This document shows positions 62,835-64,000 of a stretch of 64,000 nucleotides of DNA, piece after piece. The notes beneath the pieces are model-generated. The model ran no database searches. It saw nothing but the letters and a program-made list of their open reading frames with translations, and was not told where the DNA came from. The stretch lies in NCBI GenBank assembly GCA_032622095.1, contig CP136065.1, positions 114,555,195 through 114,619,194 on the forward strand, read 5' to 3'. The DNA is from Siphonodentalium dalli. Lineage: Eukaryota > Mollusca > Scaphopoda > Gadilida > Siphonodentaliidae. The first letter of the stretch is position 1. Each line of letters begins with the position of its first letter. A program made the translations under genes and the position numbers.

Positions 62835-63186
62835 CGAGTTCCCCCGAGTGATCTAAAAAAAGGAAAAATCAGCACTGTGTCTCCAATTGCTTTCCTGACC
62901 CAAGCCTGAGTTTAGTGTGCCTGTCATTTGCAAAATGAGGTCCCCAGAGGGTGAATTTGGTGAAGCTAGCTCGCTATGCGGGATAACATCACTGAATTCA
63001 CCCTCTGGGGACCATATTCTGCAGATGACAGGCATCTTATTCTTAGACTTAGTCCAAATTTGTTCTAGGTCAAACCTTTTAGCGATGAGACTATTTTGTC
63101 TTTCCAGCATTTACCTCTGACTGGGAGGTCTGTCCAAACAAACTGGAGAACCGTTCTGTCATTAAATCCTTGTCAACAGCAACCAT
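60090..63186 (-). CDS. Tentative multi-exon gene, unrecognised
   Basis: Assembled from splice signals. Exon A 63115-63186: ATG in ACAATGG, MVAVDKDLMTERFSSLFGQ, donor GTAAAT, phase 0. Exon B 61681-61798: acceptor TTCCCAG, begins VPADDFIIMLSYLEGLKGSS with a Lys/Glu-rich tail, donor GTAATG, phase 1. Weaker candidates: C 61362-61390 (HLDWKIKLK), D 60681-60722 (QYPSRRPSVSLRLM) and terminal E 60090-60145 (ending YNRARNVLQIVS, stop). All phases agree except D to E, where an exon seems missing. AATAAA lies on the minus strand at 59816-59821. The C-terminal pattern faintly recalls COMM-domain proteins (DFDW.VKL...P...L.L), but I do not assign the family. A-B has moderate support; C-E is speculative. 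Confidence 0.35.
60215..60355. mobile_element. 141-bp hairpin MITE
   Basis: Termini CCCTAAATAATCGACTCCTT and (inverse) CCCTAAATAATTGACTCCTT, continuing AACCACAGCAGAATTAT for about 37 bases with one mismatch. No clear target duplication. Confidence 0.85.
61681..61798 (-). CDS. Exon B of the tentative minus-strand gene
   Basis: An acceptor with the tract TTTTCGGTTCCCAG, then an open frame rich in Glu and Lys, as in a helical or coiled-coil protein, and a GTAATG donor. A TA-type MITE end abuts it at 61849. Confidence 0.45.
61849..62455 (+). mobile_element. Truncated copy of the TGGGAGGCC MITE (compare 38151-39664)
   Basis: Starts TGGGAGGCCAAATTCACATT and follows the left half of 38151-38905 in order (TAACTAAACACCCCTGGTGA, CACACCATATGAGGGAAGCA). 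It diverges at CATAGTAA, exactly where the other copy carries its nested 297-bp MITE. The right terminus is absent. Confidence 0.8.
62793..62834 (+). repeat. Poly-G tract of 42 bases
   Basis: An uninterrupted run of 42 G, preceded by GGGGT and followed by CGAGTTCCCCCGAG. It has extreme quadruplex potential. Its true length may be misassembled. Confidence 0.95.
62919..63033. repeat. Palindromic hairpin repeat, copy 3
   Basis: GCCTGTCATTTGCAAAATGA, GGTCCCCAGAGGGTGAATT and inner GTGAAGCTAGC are inverted with few changes. The same family as 37988-38085 and 39828-39921. Confidence 0.88.
63115..63186 (-). CDS. Exon A of the tentative minus-strand gene
   Basis: Twenty-four codons from an ATG in good context to a GTAAAT donor. 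The intron after it starts with a LIR-3-type terminal fragment (63045-63100) and a palindromic hairpin (62919-63033). Confidence 0.4.
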
Positions 63187-63228
63187 TGTTCTCGCATTTA
63201 CAAATTAGATTCAACATAAACACCTTAA

Positions 63229-63557
63229 CCTCTTCGCTGCTAAATGACATTATGACGTCGTGTGCTGGGCTGTTGAAGTTATTGCCATTTTCCAATGGGA
63301 AACTATAACGGGAATACCACAAGAACTATAAAACTGACTCGGTTGAAAGGCTATTATCGTTCACAATCATGGAACATCATACACTGTTAGAAACATGGAG
63401 ATACAGTTATTCCGATGCACCAATCTCTGAGTTCCAGTTATGTATAATGGCCTACTTCTAGTGTGCTGAAATAGGTCCGTAGTACCTACGGACCATATAG
63501 CACACGGCGTGCACTTTTACGTCCGTAATAGTTACGGACGTCATAGCAGCGAAGAGG
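63229..63557. mobile_element. piggyBac-like MITE (TTAA-flanked), 329 bp
   Basis: Termini CCTCTTCGCTGCTA and TAGCAGCGAAGAGG, flanked by TTAA at 63225-63228 and 63558-63561. It contains two further perfect or near-perfect palindromes: GGTCCGTAGTACCTACGGACC-type (about 63474-63494) and ACGTCCGTAATAGTTACGGA-type (about 63519-63541). It lies 43 bases upstream of the tentative exon A. Confidence 0.85.
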
Positions 63558-63561
63558 TTAA

Positions 63562-64000
63562 CATGCACCAAAAATGATAGAGATGCTGCGGAACCTTGGA
63601 AAACACAAACATGCCGGTATCGAGAATGCACTTATTTTCTAAAACACACAGACGCCGTCAGCATCACTCGGCAGATCGGCTGATTGTCAAAATATAACCG
63701 GGAGCAGACAAAACGATATCAAATTTACGCAAAAATATAACAAACAAAACGCATTTTTAGCGCTATATTAACGAATTCGCTCGGGAATAGTATACATATG
63801 TATGTTTTCCCGAATTACGTATACACAAATTTTAGGGTTCGAATGAGCCATGTCCATTTAAAGTTTCAATTTATCACATTTGAAACTGTGGAAGGAGTTG
63901 ATTACACAATAAAGATACCAATAATGGGTGGTGGACAGACTGATCATTTCTATAGTCCCCCGAAAAATAATAACAACATTCCATAAATAGGATATTAAAC
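63562..64000. other. Right edge of the window, moderately CpG-rich, nothing assigned
   Basis: 63590-63720 has more CpG than the average and could be a promoter for the minus-strand gene. The ORF at 63798-63986 shows no recognisable domain. Confidence 0.35.

Overview
This is a 64 kb piece of an animal nuclear genome: AT-rich, with GT-AG introns, sparse genes and very dense repeats. Two genes are recognised with confidence: DNAJA3/Tid1 (mitochondrial Hsp40 co-chaperone) and TMEM186 (mitochondrial complex I assembly factor). Frequent ACATGTA words, repeats built on phrases such as GGGCCATAACTCTG, and Helitron/Helentron-derived elements carrying ~160-bp tandem cores suggest a marine invertebrate. 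A mollusc or another lophotrochozoan is my best guess; amphioxus or a hemichordate is not excluded. The repeat-family names rest on termini and target-site duplications seen here, not on database matches. Layout: DNAJA3 fills the left half on the minus strand. Ten coding exons were found, from the ATG at 37170 down to 1595, all phase-compatible. They give 413 codons of presequence, J domain, G/F linker, zinc-finger region and most of the C-terminal domain; the last ~65 residues were not found. Its introns hold most of the transposons: a composite Helentron-like element (1805-4883) with a hAT-like insertion, two large long-inverted-repeat elements (6534-14116 and 14397-20177), a Gypsy retrotransposon remnant (23535-24784) and several tandem arrays. 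A separate 161-codon minus-strand ORF (219-704) lies beyond the last DNAJA3 exon found and is either a nested gene or, less likely, a diverged 3' exon. From 37.2 to 54 kb there is no gene I can support. This stretch holds MITEs (some nested), palindromic GCGCTTAAGCGC repeats, a LINE reverse transcriptase fragment and two large HINE-like elements (44280-45452 and 51216-53659) with ~160-bp units. TMEM186 (54158-54868, plus) has its whole reading frame in one exon behind a splice acceptor, and a near-palindromic 143-bp hairpin just before its poly(A) signal. A third long-inverted-repeat element sits at 57231-59336. A tentative, unrecognised multi-exon minus-strand gene runs from 63186 to 60090. 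How it fits together: both recognised genes act in mitochondria (protein folding; respiratory-chain assembly), but nothing here shows co-regulation. The most unusual feature is the repeat content: transposons stacked four deep, palindromes inside palindromes, elements dense in sequences resembling YY1 sites or nuclear-receptor half-sites, and a transposon end that forms part of a DNAJA3 splice-acceptor region.
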